Assembly (NCBI RefSeq): GCF_900129785.1
Contig: NZ_FSRC01000001.1
Coordinates: forward strand, 930,001 to 994,000
Length of the DNA stretch: 64,000 nucleotides
Direction of reading: 5' to 3'
DNA from: Algoriphagus halophilus
GTDB taxonomy: Bacteria > Bacteroidota > Bacteroidia > Cytophagales > Cyclobacteriaceae
Shown: positions 1 through 8,415 of the stretch, one piece after another
Layout: every line of letters starts with the position of its first letter
How positions within the stretch are numbered: the first letter of the stretch is position 1
The notes under the pieces: generated by a model
Database searches by the model: none
Told to the model about the DNA's origin: nothing
Seen by the model: only the letters and a program-made list of their open reading frames with translations
Position numbers and translations under genes: made by a program

Positions 1-410
1 CTGCGAGAGAAAAATTCTTGGGATTTCTATTTACATGGATTGAAGTTTTGAAAAAAAACCGATCCTACCTGCTTAGCCTTTATGGAAGCAACTCTTCCCA
101 AATTACCTCTTTGCCAAAAGAAGCATCTGAATTTAAAGACAAGTTTAAAGATTTTGCCAACGAGATCATTTTGGAGGGAAAAGAGACGGAGGAAATTGCA
201 AATCGTCCATTTATTTCCGAGAAATATGATGAGGCAATGTGGATTCAACTTTGGTTCGTTTTTCAGTATTGGTTGAAAGATCAGTCACCAAGATTTGAGA
301 AAACAGACGCAGCCATTGAAAAGTCCGTCAATTTAGCTTTTGACCTAATGGGTAAAAGTGCTCTTGACTCCTTTCTTGATTTCGCAAAATTCATGTATCA
401 ATCCAAATAA
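1..410 (+). CDS. TetR-family transcriptional regulator, C-terminal part (cut by left edge)
   Basis: The reading frame is open from the first bases of the window (frame beginning at base 3), so this is the 3' end of a gene whose N-terminal DNA-binding domain lies outside. The visible residues are all-helical. The stretch reading FLFTWIEVLKKNRSYLLSLY resembles the ligand-binding C-terminal domain of TetR-type regulators common in Bacteroidota. It ends three bases before the ATG of the AarF-like kinase, so the two are probably co-transcribed and functionally linked. The helix-turn-helix cannot be checked here, so the TetR assignment rests on the C-terminal pattern and the neighbour. Confidence 0.7.
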   Translation, partial: AREKFLGFLFTWIEVLKKNRSYLLSLYGSNSSQITSLPKEASEFKDKFKDFANEIILEGKETEEIANRPFISEKYDEAMWIQLWFVFQYWLKDQSPRFEKTDAAIEKSVNLAFDLMGKSALDSFLDFAKFMYQSK

Positions 411-413
411 GTC

Positions 414-1733
414 ATGACAGGAAATTTAAACGAACAGGAGTCTATTCCAGTTTCCAAAGTTCAGAGAGCGGCAAAATTCATCTCTACAGGCGCAAAAGTA
501 GGAGGGAATTATGTGAAGCATTATGCAAAAAAGGTAGTGAGACCTGGTTTGGATAAAGAAGAGCTTCATCAGAATAATGCCTCAGATATTTATAATTCTT
601 TGAGTCAATTGAAGGGTTCAGCGTTGAAAGTGGCTCAGATGATGTCCATGGATAAGAATTTATTGCCAAGAGCATATCAAGACAAGTTTACGATGGCTCA
701 GTATTCGGCTCCCCCACTTTCTTATCCTTTGGTGGTAAAAACTTTCCAGAAGTATTTCGGGAAATCTCCTGACCAGATGTACGATACTTTTACCAGGTCA
801 GCGGTCAATGCAGCTTCTATTGGACAGGTTCATCAAGCTACAAAAGATGGCCAAACCTTGGCTGTAAAAATCCAATATCCAGGTATTGCAGATTCGGTAG
901 GTTCAGACTTGAAATTGGTTCGGCCATTTGCGCTTCGATTATTAAACATGAATGAGCGGGAACTGGATCATTACATGGAAGAAGTGGAGGAGAAGCTCTT
1001 GGAGGAAACGGATTATCATTTGGAAGTACAGCGATCGAGAGAAATTTCTTCAGCATGTGCCCATATTCCAAATCTCAAATTCCCTAATTACTATGATGAG
1101 TATAGTTCCGACCGAATTATCACCATGGACTGGATTGAAGGGAAACATTTGAAGGAATGGTTGGAGACAAATCCTTCTCAGGAGGCCAGGAATAAAATTG
1201 GTCAAGCCCTGTGGGATTTTTACCACCACCAAGTCCATAACCTCAAGCAAGTACATGCAGACCCACACCCTGGGAATTTCATTGTCCAGGATTCGGATCA
1301 ATTGGGAATCATTGATTTTGGATGTGTCAAAGTGATACCTGAAGATTTTTATTCAGGATACTTTGCATTGATTAAAAAGGATTTGTTAATAAAACCACAG
1401 GAGTTGGATCAAATCTTTTTTGATCTCGAATTTATTTCTGAAAAGGATACCAAAGAGGAGCAAGCGTATTTTAAAGGAGTCTTTAGAGAGATGATTTCAT
1501 TATTAGGGAAGCCATTTCATGTGGATCGTTTTGACTTTTCAGATGATGGATTCTTTGAACAAATTTTTCAGCTAGGAGATAGAATTTCCAATGATAAGAT
1601 GTTTAAGAAATCCCGTCAGGCAAGAGGATCCAGACATGGGCTCTATATCAACCGCACTTATTTTGGGTTGTATAACCTGTTGAACCAATTGCAAGCAGAA
1701 ATTGATACGACCAAGCCAGATTGGCTGAAATAA
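414..1733 (+). CDS. AarF/UbiB/ABC1-family atypical kinase
   Basis: A 439-residue member of the ABC1/UbiB atypical protein-kinase-like family, whose known members support quinone or lipid metabolism by ATP-dependent activity. Visible landmarks in order: a KxGQ-type motif written KVAQ at residues 72-75, the alanine-rich loop and following SIGQVH at 132-140, the nucleotide-binding lysine in AVKIQYPG near 152, an EETDYHLE helix near 197-204, the catalytic HADPHPGN at 281-288 and DFG at 301-303. The glycine of KxGQ is alanine. No C-terminal membrane helices are obvious, unlike UbiB. It follows the TetR gene by 3 bases and is closed by a strong terminator. The substrate is unknown. Confidence 0.9.
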   Translation: MTGNLNEQESIPVSKVQRAAKFISTGAKVGGNYVKHYAKKVVRPGLDKEELHQNNASDIYNSLSQLKGSALKVAQMMSMDKNLLPRAYQDKFTMAQYSAPPLSYPLVVKTFQKYFGKSPDQMYDTFTRSAVNAASIGQVHQATKDGQTLAVKIQYPGIADSVGSDLKLVRPFALRLLNMNERELDHYMEEVEEKLLEETDYHLEVQRSREISSACAHIPNLKFPNYYDEYSSDRIITMDWIEGKHLKEWLETNPSQEARNKIGQALWDFYHHQVHNLKQVHADPHPGNFIVQDSDQLGIIDFGCVKVIPEDFYSGYFALIKKDLLIKPQELDQIFFDLEFISEKDTKEEQAYFKGVFREMISLLGKPFHVDRFDFSDDGFFEQIFQLGDRISNDKMFKKSRQARGSRHGLYINRTYFGLYNLLNQLQAEIDTTKPDWLK

Positions 1734-1762
1734 AAAAGGGAAGCAATTTGCTTCCCTTTTTG
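1733..1762. terminator. Bidirectional intrinsic terminator
   Basis: A near-perfect inverted repeat: an A-run, GGGAAGC, a short loop, GCTTCCC, then a T-run. It lies between two convergent genes (the AarF-like kinase and the sugar dehydrogenase). The A-run on one side and T-run on the other mean it can stop transcription from both directions. Confidence 0.85.
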
Positions 1763-1764
1763 GT

Positions 1765-2970
1765 TTATTCCGCAGAGTTGTAGGTGACTCTATAAATAAC
1801 TCCCGCCATATCGTCTGAAATCAGCATGCTTCCATCTGGAAGCTCCTGAACATCGACTGGTCTGCCCCAGGCTTCTTGACTGGCCTCATCGAGCCAACCT
1901 TGGATAAAGATTTCCTCTCCAGTTACATTGGAGTTTCCGTCTAATTTCTCCACTGCAACCACATATCCTGATTTTTTGCTTCGGTTCCAAGAACCATGCT
2001 TTGCTACAAATATGGAGTTGTCATAGCTACTAGGAAACATTCCTGCTTCATAAAAACGCATGCCTAGGGGAGCATTGTGGGGTCCCATTAGTGCGGCAGG
2101 AGCGATGTAGTCAGATTGAGCACCTCCGGCATCTCCAAACTCTGGATCTTTGACATCACCTGCATGCCAATAAGGATAACCAAAATGCTGACCAACTGCT
2201 GTGATTTTATTGAGTTCGCAATTGGGAATATCATCGCCCATCATATCCCTTCCATTGTCGGTGAACCACATATTTCCTGTTTGGGGATTCCAGTCAAACC
2301 CTACCGTATTTCTAACTCCATGGGCATAAACTTCCGGCTCTGGATTAGCTGCATTGACATCTAAACGGGTAATACTTGCAAAAATATCCTCTTCTGGGTC
2401 ACAAATATTACATGGAGCACCCACTGGTACATAGAGTTTACCATCAGGCCCGAATGCAATGAATTTCCATCCATGATGTGTTTCTGTTGGGTAACCATCA
2501 TACACCACCTCATAACTTGGATTGCCCAGATTATTTTTGATGTCTTTGAATCTTAAAATTCTACTTACTTCAGCCACATACAAATCCCCATCTTTATAGG
2601 CTACACCATTTGGCATTTGTAAACCTTCTGCCAAGATGAATTTTGAATCAGCTTTGCCATCGCCATTCTCATCAATCACGGCATAAACTTTATCTTCTTG
2701 CCTGTTTCCTACAAACACAATCCCTTCCTCTGTAATGGTCATGGCTCTGGCATTTGGAATATCCGCAGCCCAAACATCGATTTTAAAATTGGGAGGCAGG
2801 GTAAGTTTATCCAATTGTACTTCCGCCGTTGCCTGAGAAATATCTCTTTTATTGGCAGAATTTACAGTTTGTATGGGTTCAATTTTCACTTCCTTCTTTT
2901 GTTCACAGCTCATCGTCATCGAGGCTGTTGTCAAAAGCACAGATAATGTTAATGTTGAAATGGTTTTCAT
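1765..2970 (-). CDS. PQQ-dependent sugar (sorbosone/glucose) dehydrogenase-like lipoprotein
   Basis: A 401-residue secreted protein with a lipoprotein signal (hydrophobic stretch then SMTMSC, lipid Cys at residue 22). The rest fits the six-bladed beta-propeller of soluble quinoprotein glucose/sorbosone dehydrogenases: FKIDVWAADIPNARAM near the start, NGVAYKDGDLYVAEVSRILR, HHGWKFIAFGPDGKLYVPVG, VRNTVGFDWNP, and WNRSKKSGY near the C-terminus. The family oxidises sugars or aldose-type substrates in the periplasm with PQQ. No CxxCH haem site is present, so a separate electron acceptor is needed. It is a monocistronic gene facing the AarF gene. PQQ use is inferred from the family; the substrate cannot be predicted. 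Confidence 0.82.
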   Translation of the reverse strand: MKTISTLTLSVLLTTASMTMSCEQKKEVKIEPIQTVNSANKRDISQATAEVQLDKLTLPPNFKIDVWAADIPNARAMTITEEGIVFVGNRQEDKVYAVIDENGDGKADSKFILAEGLQMPNGVAYKDGDLYVAEVSRILRFKDIKNNLGNPSYEVVYDGYPTETHHGWKFIAFGPDGKLYVPVGAPCNICDPEEDIFASITRLDVNAANPEPEVYAHGVRNTVGFDWNPQTGNMWFTDNGRDMMGDDIPNCELNKITAVGQHFGYPYWHAGDVKDPEFGDAGGAQSDYIAPAALMGPHNAPLGMRFYEAGMFPSSYDNSIFVAKHGSWNRSKKSGYVVAVEKLDGNSNVTGEEIFIQGWLDEASQEAWGRPVDVQELPDGSMLISDDMAGVIYRVTYNSAE

Positions 2971-3052
2971 GATATTTTATTTTCTACAAGTTAAGTAATC
3001 TAAACAATTTCAGAATGTTCAACTTTCAAAGGTATATGAACGGGTTAATCTT

Positions 3053-3060
3053 TATTTTTG
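3053..3060 (+). promoter_or_regulatory. Bacteroidota-type -7 box TATTTTTG
   Basis: Matches the TAnnTTTG -7 consensus of Bacteroidota housekeeping promoters and ends only four bases before the ATG of the ABC-F gene. No clear -33 element was found. If used, transcription would begin at or very near the start codon. Confidence 0.3.
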
Positions 3061-3064
3061 GGGC

Positions 3065-4987
3065 ATGTTATCGATTAGTAATCTCTCTTATTTCATAGGC
3101 GGACGTCCTTTATACGAAAATGCCAACCTTCATATCAAGCCAAAAGATAAAATTGGACTGGTAGGACAGAATGGTACAGGTAAATCTACTCTCTTGAAAA
3201 TTATTTCCGGAGACTATCAACCTACATCAGGAGAAGTCCAAAAAGCCAAAGATTGTTCCATTGGGTTTTTAAATCAGGATCTGCTTTCTTATCAATCGGA
3301 TGAAAGTATTTTAAATGTGGCCTTGGCAGCATTTAAAGAGACCTTGGATCTTCAAGATGAAATTGATCAAGTTCTCAAAGAAATGGAAACCGATTATTCG
3401 GAAGAAATCATGAATCGGTTGGCAACCTTGCAGGACCGCTTTGAGGCAAACGAAGGGTATACCATCAAAGCAAAGGCAGAGGAGGTATTGGAGGGAATTG
3501 GTTTTAAGACCTCGGATCTTCAAAAGCCACTTCGAACATTTTCCGGAGGTTGGAGAATGCGGGTCATGCTAGCCAAACTTCTATTGGAAAAGCCATCTCT
3601 ATTGATGCTAGATGAGCCAACAAACCACTTGGATTTACCATCCATTCAATGGGTAGAGAACTACCTGAAGACTTATGAAGGTGCAGTGGTAGTGGTTTCT
3701 CACGACCAAACCTTTTTGGACAACTGTATCACCAGTACGGTTGAAGTAGCCAATCATACGTTGACGCTTTACTCTGGGAATTACTCTTTCTATAAAGAGG
3801 AGAAGAAAGAGCGGATGGAGATTCAACAGAATGCGTATGAAAATCAGCAGCAAATGATCAAACAAACGGAAAAGTTCATTGAACGATTCCGTGCAAAAGC
3901 CACCAAATCCAATCAGGTCCAATCTAGGATCAAGGCGCTGGATCGGATGGAACGTGTGCATGAAGTAGTCAATGACGAAGTGTCTGTAAACTTTAAGTTT
4001 AAATTTTCAAAGCAATCGGGAAGGGACGTCGTAACCTTGGATAACATCTCAAAAGCCTATGGAGATAATGTTATTTTGAAAAATACTTCAGCGCGAATTG
4101 AGAGAGGGGATAAGATTGCTCTGATTGGAGCGAATGGGAAAGGAAAGTCAACCTTACTAAGAATCATAGATGGCTCAGAAAAGGGAATTACCGGAAGGAC
4201 TGAAGGCTATAATGTCATCAAGTCATTTTTTGCTCAGCATCAACTAGAAGCCCTGACTTTAGACAATGAGATCATTCAGGAAATGTCCCAGGCAGGTAGC
4301 GCAAAAACTGAAATGGAACTTCGAGGGGTTTTAGGCTGCTTTTTGTTTTCCAATGAGGAGGTGTTTAAGAAAATCAAAGTCCTTTCCGGAGGGGAGAAGT
4401 CCAGGGTGGCTTTGGCCAAAACACTGATTTCAGAAGCGAACTTTTTGCTGTTGGATGAACCTACCAATCACCTGGACTTTCAGTCTGTCAATATCTTAAT
4501 CCAAGCACTGCAGCAATACGAGGGTACTTTTGTCACTGTTTCTCACGATCGGCATTTTATTAAAGGGGTGGCGAATAAGATTTGGTATATTGAAAATTAT
4601 GAGATTAAAGAGTACCCTGGAACCTATGAGGAATATGAGTTTTGGAAATCTCAGCAAGTAGAGGAGAAAGAAGCTGATACTCCCAAACCAGCCAAGAAAG
4701 AGAAACCTGCTCCCACACAAAGCCAAAATGAAATAAATCAGGCCAAAAAAGAGTTGAAGAAGTTGGAGGAAAATCTATCTAGGGTTGAAAAGGAAATAGA
4801 AAAGCTGGAGTCTCAGAAAACGGATGTGGAGCTGAAAATGGCTGATCCTGCATTGTATGCCAATGAAGATGAGTTGAAAAAAGTGCAGGATCTTCATCAG
4901 TCTATTCATCGAAAAATGGATGATTTGAATTCAGAATGGGAGGTATTGGTAGATGAAATATCGGCTCTTCAAGAAGTCCTGGCTTAA
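3065..4987 (+). CDS. ABC-F family ATPase (ribosome-associated, Uup/EttA-like)
   Basis: A 640-residue protein with two ABC cassettes and no membrane segments, the hallmark of ABC-F translation factors that act at the ribosomal E-site. First cassette: Walker A GQNGTGKST at 34-42, signature FSGGWRMR, Walker B LLMLDEPTNHLD. Second: GANGKGKST near 354-362, LSGGEKSRVALAKTL, LLLDEPTNHLD. Between them is the charged P-site tRNA interaction linker (AKATKSNQVQSRIKALDRME). The C-terminus is a Lys/Glu-rich coiled coil of about 80 residues, as in Uup/YheS-type members. Such proteins resolve stalled ribosomes or give antibiotic protection; a specific resistance role is not implied by the sequence. Confidence 0.92.
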   Translation: MLSISNLSYFIGGRPLYENANLHIKPKDKIGLVGQNGTGKSTLLKIISGDYQPTSGEVQKAKDCSIGFLNQDLLSYQSDESILNVALAAFKETLDLQDEIDQVLKEMETDYSEEIMNRLATLQDRFEANEGYTIKAKAEEVLEGIGFKTSDLQKPLRTFSGGWRMRVMLAKLLLEKPSLLMLDEPTNHLDLPSIQWVENYLKTYEGAVVVVSHDQTFLDNCITSTVEVANHTLTLYSGNYSFYKEEKKERMEIQQNAYENQQQMIKQTEKFIERFRAKATKSNQVQSRIKALDRMERVHEVVNDEVSVNFKFKFSKQSGRDVVTLDNISKAYGDNVILKNTSARIERGDKIALIGANGKGKSTLLRIIDGSEKGITGRTEGYNVIKSFFAQHQLEALTLDNEIIQEMSQAGSAKTEMELRGVLGCFLFSNEEVFKKIKVLSGGEKSRVALAKTLISEANFLLLDEPTNHLDFQSVNILIQALQQYEGTFVTVSHDRHFIKGVANKIWYIENYEIKEYPGTYEEYEFWKSQQVEEKEADTPKPAKKEKPAPTQSQNEINQAKKELKKLEENLSRVEKEIEKLESQKTDVELKMADPALYANEDELKKVQDLHQSIHRKMDDLNSEWEVLVDEISALQEVLA

Positions 4988-5019
4988 CAATTAATAATTA
5001 CATACCAAAAAGGAAAAAC

Positions 5020-6291
5020 ATGAAGTATGTCCCTGTTTTATTTTTAGCGATTTTATTGGTTTTTAGTACCTATGTGGATGCCCAAGTGGAGGATAAGGTA
5101 TATAAAGACCATATTCAATCTGTAAGAATATTTCCTTTGGGGCCGACTACTGGGAGCCAATTGGATGCACCTGTTGTTTCAATTTTGGGAGGAAAACAAC
5201 TTGTTCTGTTATTTGATGATTTGGCTTATGATCCTGAATTGTATTCAGCAACTTTGATTCATTGTGATGCAGATTGGAAACAGTCAGATTTAAAAAACAA
5301 TGACTTTCTGGTTCCTTTTAATGAATTTAATATTCAAGATTATGATTATTCGATAAACACCCGAATACCCTATATCCATTACAAGTTTCTCATTCCCCAA
5401 GTGACCAAATCGGGGAATTATGTGGTCAAAGTTTATCGCAGAAGAGATCCGGATGATGTGATCCTAACCAAGCGATTCATGGTTTATGAGGATTTGTTGA
5501 CAGTAGGGGCGGGGATAGTACCTCCATCTCAAACAGCCAATATCCGGGGGCAGCAGCAAATCAACACAGTGGTAAATTATTCAAAGGTGGAGGTTATGAA
5601 CCCCGAATCACAGGTTAAAGTGATTATTAGGCAAAATCAGCGCTGGGACAATGCCAAATACCTGACTAAGCCTACTTTTATCAACCAGAGCTCAAAAACG
5701 CTCCGATACGAGGATTTTGATGGCGGGAATGCATTTGATGCCAGTAATGAGTTTCGATTTGTGGATCTCAGGTTTATGAGAGCCACTGGACAGAATGTTG
5801 GTGCCATGAGAGTAGAGGAGGATGCAGTTTTTGGCGAATCCTTGGCAAATAAACCAAGGCGGAATGAGGCTTACTCCCAATATTTGGACTTGAATGGCCA
5901 GTATATTGTGGATACAAATGATCGGCCAGGGGGAGACCCAGAACTGGAAAGTCAATATGTTTACATGACTTTTAATGTAGATGTTCCCAAAGGAACTGAG
6001 CCCATCTATTTGTTAGGATCTTTGACCAATTGGGGGAAAGCTCCAGAAGCTAAATTTGAGTGGGATGAGAAGTTTCAGATCTATAGAACCTCCTTATTGC
6101 TCAAACAAGGTTGGTACGATTATCAGTTAGGTTACCTGAAGAATGGCGTATTTGTAACGGAATCATTCGAGGGGTCTCATTTTGAAACTGAAAACGTATA
6201 TGAGGTCTTTGTGTACCTCAGAGCATTAGGATCAAGATATGATCAATTGGTAGGCTATTCAGTATTGCAGCCTAATCGAAGGAGGTTATAA
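5020..6291 (+). CDS. DUF5103 / type IX secretion system plug protein family
   Basis: A 423-residue exported protein with a signal peptide (residues 1-21, cleavage after VDA). The N-terminal half (DHIQSVRIFPLG, LLFDDL, LIHCDADWKQSDL, RIPYIHYKFLIPQ, SGNYVVKVYR) matches the DUF5103 domain, whose members include the plug of the SprA translocon of the type IX secretion system. The C-terminal part (DVPKGTEPIYLLGSLTNWG, WYDYQLGYL) looks like an immunoglobulin/CBM-like beta-sandwich. It sits alone after the ABC-F gene with about 30 bases between. No other type IX genes are in the window, so the secretion role is taken from the family. Confidence 0.85.
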   Translation: MKYVPVLFLAILLVFSTYVDAQVEDKVYKDHIQSVRIFPLGPTTGSQLDAPVVSILGGKQLVLLFDDLAYDPELYSATLIHCDADWKQSDLKNNDFLVPFNEFNIQDYDYSINTRIPYIHYKFLIPQVTKSGNYVVKVYRRRDPDDVILTKRFMVYEDLLTVGAGIVPPSQTANIRGQQQINTVVNYSKVEVMNPESQVKVIIRQNQRWDNAKYLTKPTFINQSSKTLRYEDFDGGNAFDASNEFRFVDLRFMRATGQNVGAMRVEEDAVFGESLANKPRRNEAYSQYLDLNGQYIVDTNDRPGGDPELESQYVYMTFNVDVPKGTEPIYLLGSLTNWGKAPEAKFEWDEKFQIYRTSLLLKQGWYDYQLGYLKNGVFVTESFEGSHFETENVYEVFVYLRALGSRYDQLVGYSVLQPNRRRL

Positions 6292-6316
6292 AAAAAGCTC
6301 CCAGGTTTTGGGAGCT
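6290..6316 (-). terminator. Intrinsic terminator of the cas6-like gene
   Basis: Stem AGCTCCCA/TGGGAGCT with a five-base loop. The + strand has an A-run on its left, so on the minus strand the hairpin is followed by a T-run. It lies between two convergent genes; the + side lacks a clear T-run. Confidence 0.7.
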
Positions 6317-6324
6317 ATAGTATA

Positions 6325-7215
6325 TTAATCTTCAGATTCAGTTTCCGAATCATTCTCTTCTGCTGGAGGTGCTACATTTTGCCTTACTCGCTCATTTGGC
6401 TTATAAGGGACGAAGCCTTCTCTTTTAAATTTGTAAGTTTTTGTTCTTGCTCCAGGAGGATGAGTCGCCAAATCCAACATGCCAAAACCTTTATGGGTAA
6501 AGGCACCAAGACCACATTTGAAGACGAAATCCTGTACCTCAGGAGCTGCATATAAAGTAAATGGTAGGGTGTAACCACGTACTTCATATTTTACATCCAT
6601 GTCGTACACTGCATAGATTCTTGCAAATTTCTTCTGCTGTTCTTTCAGTTTATTCACATAAACCATATCAGGAACCACTTGAAATTTGAAGAAAGACTCC
6701 ATTTGTTCCGGAGTATACCAACCAGAACGCTCCATACGAGTCAATGTAGATTCGTACAATAGGTCAGAGAACTCATCACTGTCTGGACTGATAAATCGTT
6801 TACCAGCTTCTTCATTGAATGCTGGGATGATCAGTACCAAAGGTGAAATACAAACAAACTTATTCGAAGTCTCCAATTCTGGTTCAACTTCAATTTCAGT
6901 ATACTCAGGGACTAAGATTAAGTTTCCAAGCTCTACTTTTGGAGTAGCAAAAACTTGCTCTAATAGATAGTCCATGAAATCCTCACTTTGCGAAGATAGT
7001 ACAAGAGTGACAAGACTGGAATAATAGTGAAGACCGCTTCTGCTTACTTTGGTCTGTCCTTTTAGTCCAGAAAAGTTAAAGAAGTTGTAATTGTAAAATT
7101 CTTCTCGTCCACCTTTTACGATCAGTCCCTTTAGGAATTGGGCAAGGATATACTGATGATGGAAAGGCAAATAGGAGCCTTTGTTTTTTAGGGAAAATAT
7201 AAGTCTAACTCTCAC
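6325..7215 (-). CDS. cas6: Solitary Cas6-family CRISPR endoribonuclease (RAMP)
   Basis: A 296-residue protein with the plan of Cas6, the metal-independent endonuclease that cuts pre-crRNA repeats. Seen in order: a first RAMP beta strand (MRVRLIFSL), the LP-x-HH-x-Y stretch with His19/His20, the FNFSGLKG strand, ISPLVLIIP near 123-131, RGYTLPFTLYAAPEVQDF, and the glycine-rich loop GLGAFTHKGFGMLDL at 235-249, the most diagnostic Cas6 signature. His19/20 or His63 could serve as catalytic residues. The last 30 residues are an acidic tail (PPAEENDSETESED). There is no CRISPR array and no other cas gene anywhere in the window; neighbours are housekeeping. It has its own candidate promoter and terminator, so it is probably expressed alone. 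A role in trans for a distant array, or a non-CRISPR RNA-processing role, are both possible. Confidence 0.82.
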   Translation of the reverse strand: MRVRLIFSLKNKGSYLPFHHQYILAQFLKGLIVKGGREEFYNYNFFNFSGLKGQTKVSRSGLHYYSSLVTLVLSSQSEDFMDYLLEQVFATPKVELGNLILVPEYTEIEVEPELETSNKFVCISPLVLIIPAFNEEAGKRFISPDSDEFSDLLYESTLTRMERSGWYTPEQMESFFKFQVVPDMVYVNKLKEQQKKFARIYAVYDMDVKYEVRGYTLPFTLYAAPEVQDFVFKCGLGAFTHKGFGMLDLATHPPGARTKTYKFKREGFVPYKPNERVRQNVAPPAEENDSETESED

Positions 7216-7282
7216 GGTGATTTAAAAATAAATTGAGACAATAGATAAATTAAAATATTTACGTTTTTGGGTGATTAAGAGG

Positions 7283-7290
7283 CAAAATTA
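7283..7290 (-). promoter_or_regulatory. -7 box TAATTTTG upstream of cas6-like gene
   Basis: On the minus strand this matches TAnnTTTG and lies about 68 bases before the cas6-like ATG, in the gap after ychF. It suggests that cas6 is transcribed separately from ychF. No good -33 element at the usual spacing was seen. Confidence 0.35.
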
Positions 7291-7310
7291 CAATTTTTTT
7301 CAAGAAAATG

Positions 7311-8408
7311 TTAAACATTGAATCTAAAATGCATGATATCGCCATCTTTGACCACATATTCTTTTCCTTCTATGGAAATTTTTCCATTTTCACGGCACCC
7401 TGCTTCTGTTTTGAATTGTTGATAATCAGCTAGTTTAATGACTTCAGCTTTAATAAAACCTCTTTCAAAATCCGTATGGATTACCCCTGCGGCTTGTGGG
7501 GCTTTCCAACCTTTGACAATTGTCCATGCCCTCACTTCTTGAACACCGGCAGTAAAGTAGGTGATTAGGTTCAATAACGAATAAGCGGCAGCTATTAGTT
7601 TATTGAGTCCACTTTCTTCTAAACCATATTCACCTAAAAACAGTTCTTTTTCTTCCAAATCTTCAAATTCTGCAATCTGAGATTCAATAGCTGCACAAAG
7701 AACGATTACTTCCGCATTTTCTTCTTTTACATTTTCTCTTAACTGATCCACGTATTTGTTACCAGTGAGAATGCTGTTTTCATCCACATTGGCTACATAC
7801 AATACAGGCTTGATAGTCAATAAATGTAGATCTTTAACTGCCTCTAAGTCTTCTTTCTCTACTTCTACTGAACGTGCATTTTTACCAGAGGTTAAGGCTT
7901 CTTTGAAAAGTGTCAGGGTTTCTAACTCTTTTTTAGCTTTGGCATCCCCTGATTTGGCAATTTTCTCAGTCTTTAAGATTTTCTTGTCGATGGATTCCAG
8001 GTCCTTCAACTGAAGCTCCGTGTCGATCACTTCTTTATCAAAAATCGGATCAACACTTCCTGCTACATGGACGATGTTTTCATCCTCAAAACATCTGATA
8101 ACGTGAATGACAGCATCTACTTCACGGATGTTTGCAAGAAATTTATTTCCTAGTCCTTCCCCTTTACTAGCCCCTTTAACAAGGCCAGCTATATCCACAA
8201 ACTCGATAACAGTAGGGAGTACTTTTTGAGGATTGACCAGTTGTTCTAATATTTTAAGTCTATTATCAGGGACTGTGACTACTCCTACATTAGGTTCGAT
8301 GGTACAAAAAGGGAAGTTAGCAGCTTCTGCTTTTGCACTGGAAAGAGCATTAAATAAAGTGGATTTTCCAACGTTTGGAAGTCCTACGATGCCACATTGT
8401 AAGGCCAT
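7311..8408 (-). CDS. ychF: YchF/OLA1-family ribosome-binding ATPase
   Basis: A 365-residue Obg-superfamily P-loop protein of usual family length. Walker A is GLPNVGKST at residues 9-17, followed by [14 protein letters not shown] (switch region) and [22 protein letters not shown] (G3). A coiled-coil insert (residues about 130-200) and the C-terminal TGS domain ([30 protein letters not shown]) are present. The family prefers ATP to GTP and binds ribosomes. It lies 7 bases downstream of an AI-2E-family transporter, probably in one transcript with it. Confidence 0.97.
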   Translation of the reverse strand: MALQCGIVGLPNVGKSTLFNALSSAKAEAANFPFCTIEPNVGVVTVPDNRLKILEQLVNPQKVLPTVIEFVDIAGLVKGASKGEGLGNKFLANIREVDAVIHVIRCFEDENIVHVAGSVDPIFDKEVIDTELQLKDLESIDKKILKTEKIAKSGDAKAKKELETLTLFKEALTSGKNARSVEVEKEDLEAVKDLHLLTIKPVLYVANVDENSILTGNKYVDQLRENVKEENAEVIVLCAAIESQIAEFEDLEEKELFLGEYGLEESGLNKLIAAAYSLLNLITYFTAGVQEVRAWTIVKGWKAPQAAGVIHTDFERGFIKAEVIKLADYQQFKTEAGCRENGKISIEGKEYVVKDGDIMHFRFNV

Positions 8409-8415
8409 TAATTAA

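Noticed and set aside
6290..7310. Search for a CRISPR array beside the cas6-like gene
   Set aside because: No direct repeats of 23-40 bases with regular spacers were seen here or elsewhere in the window.
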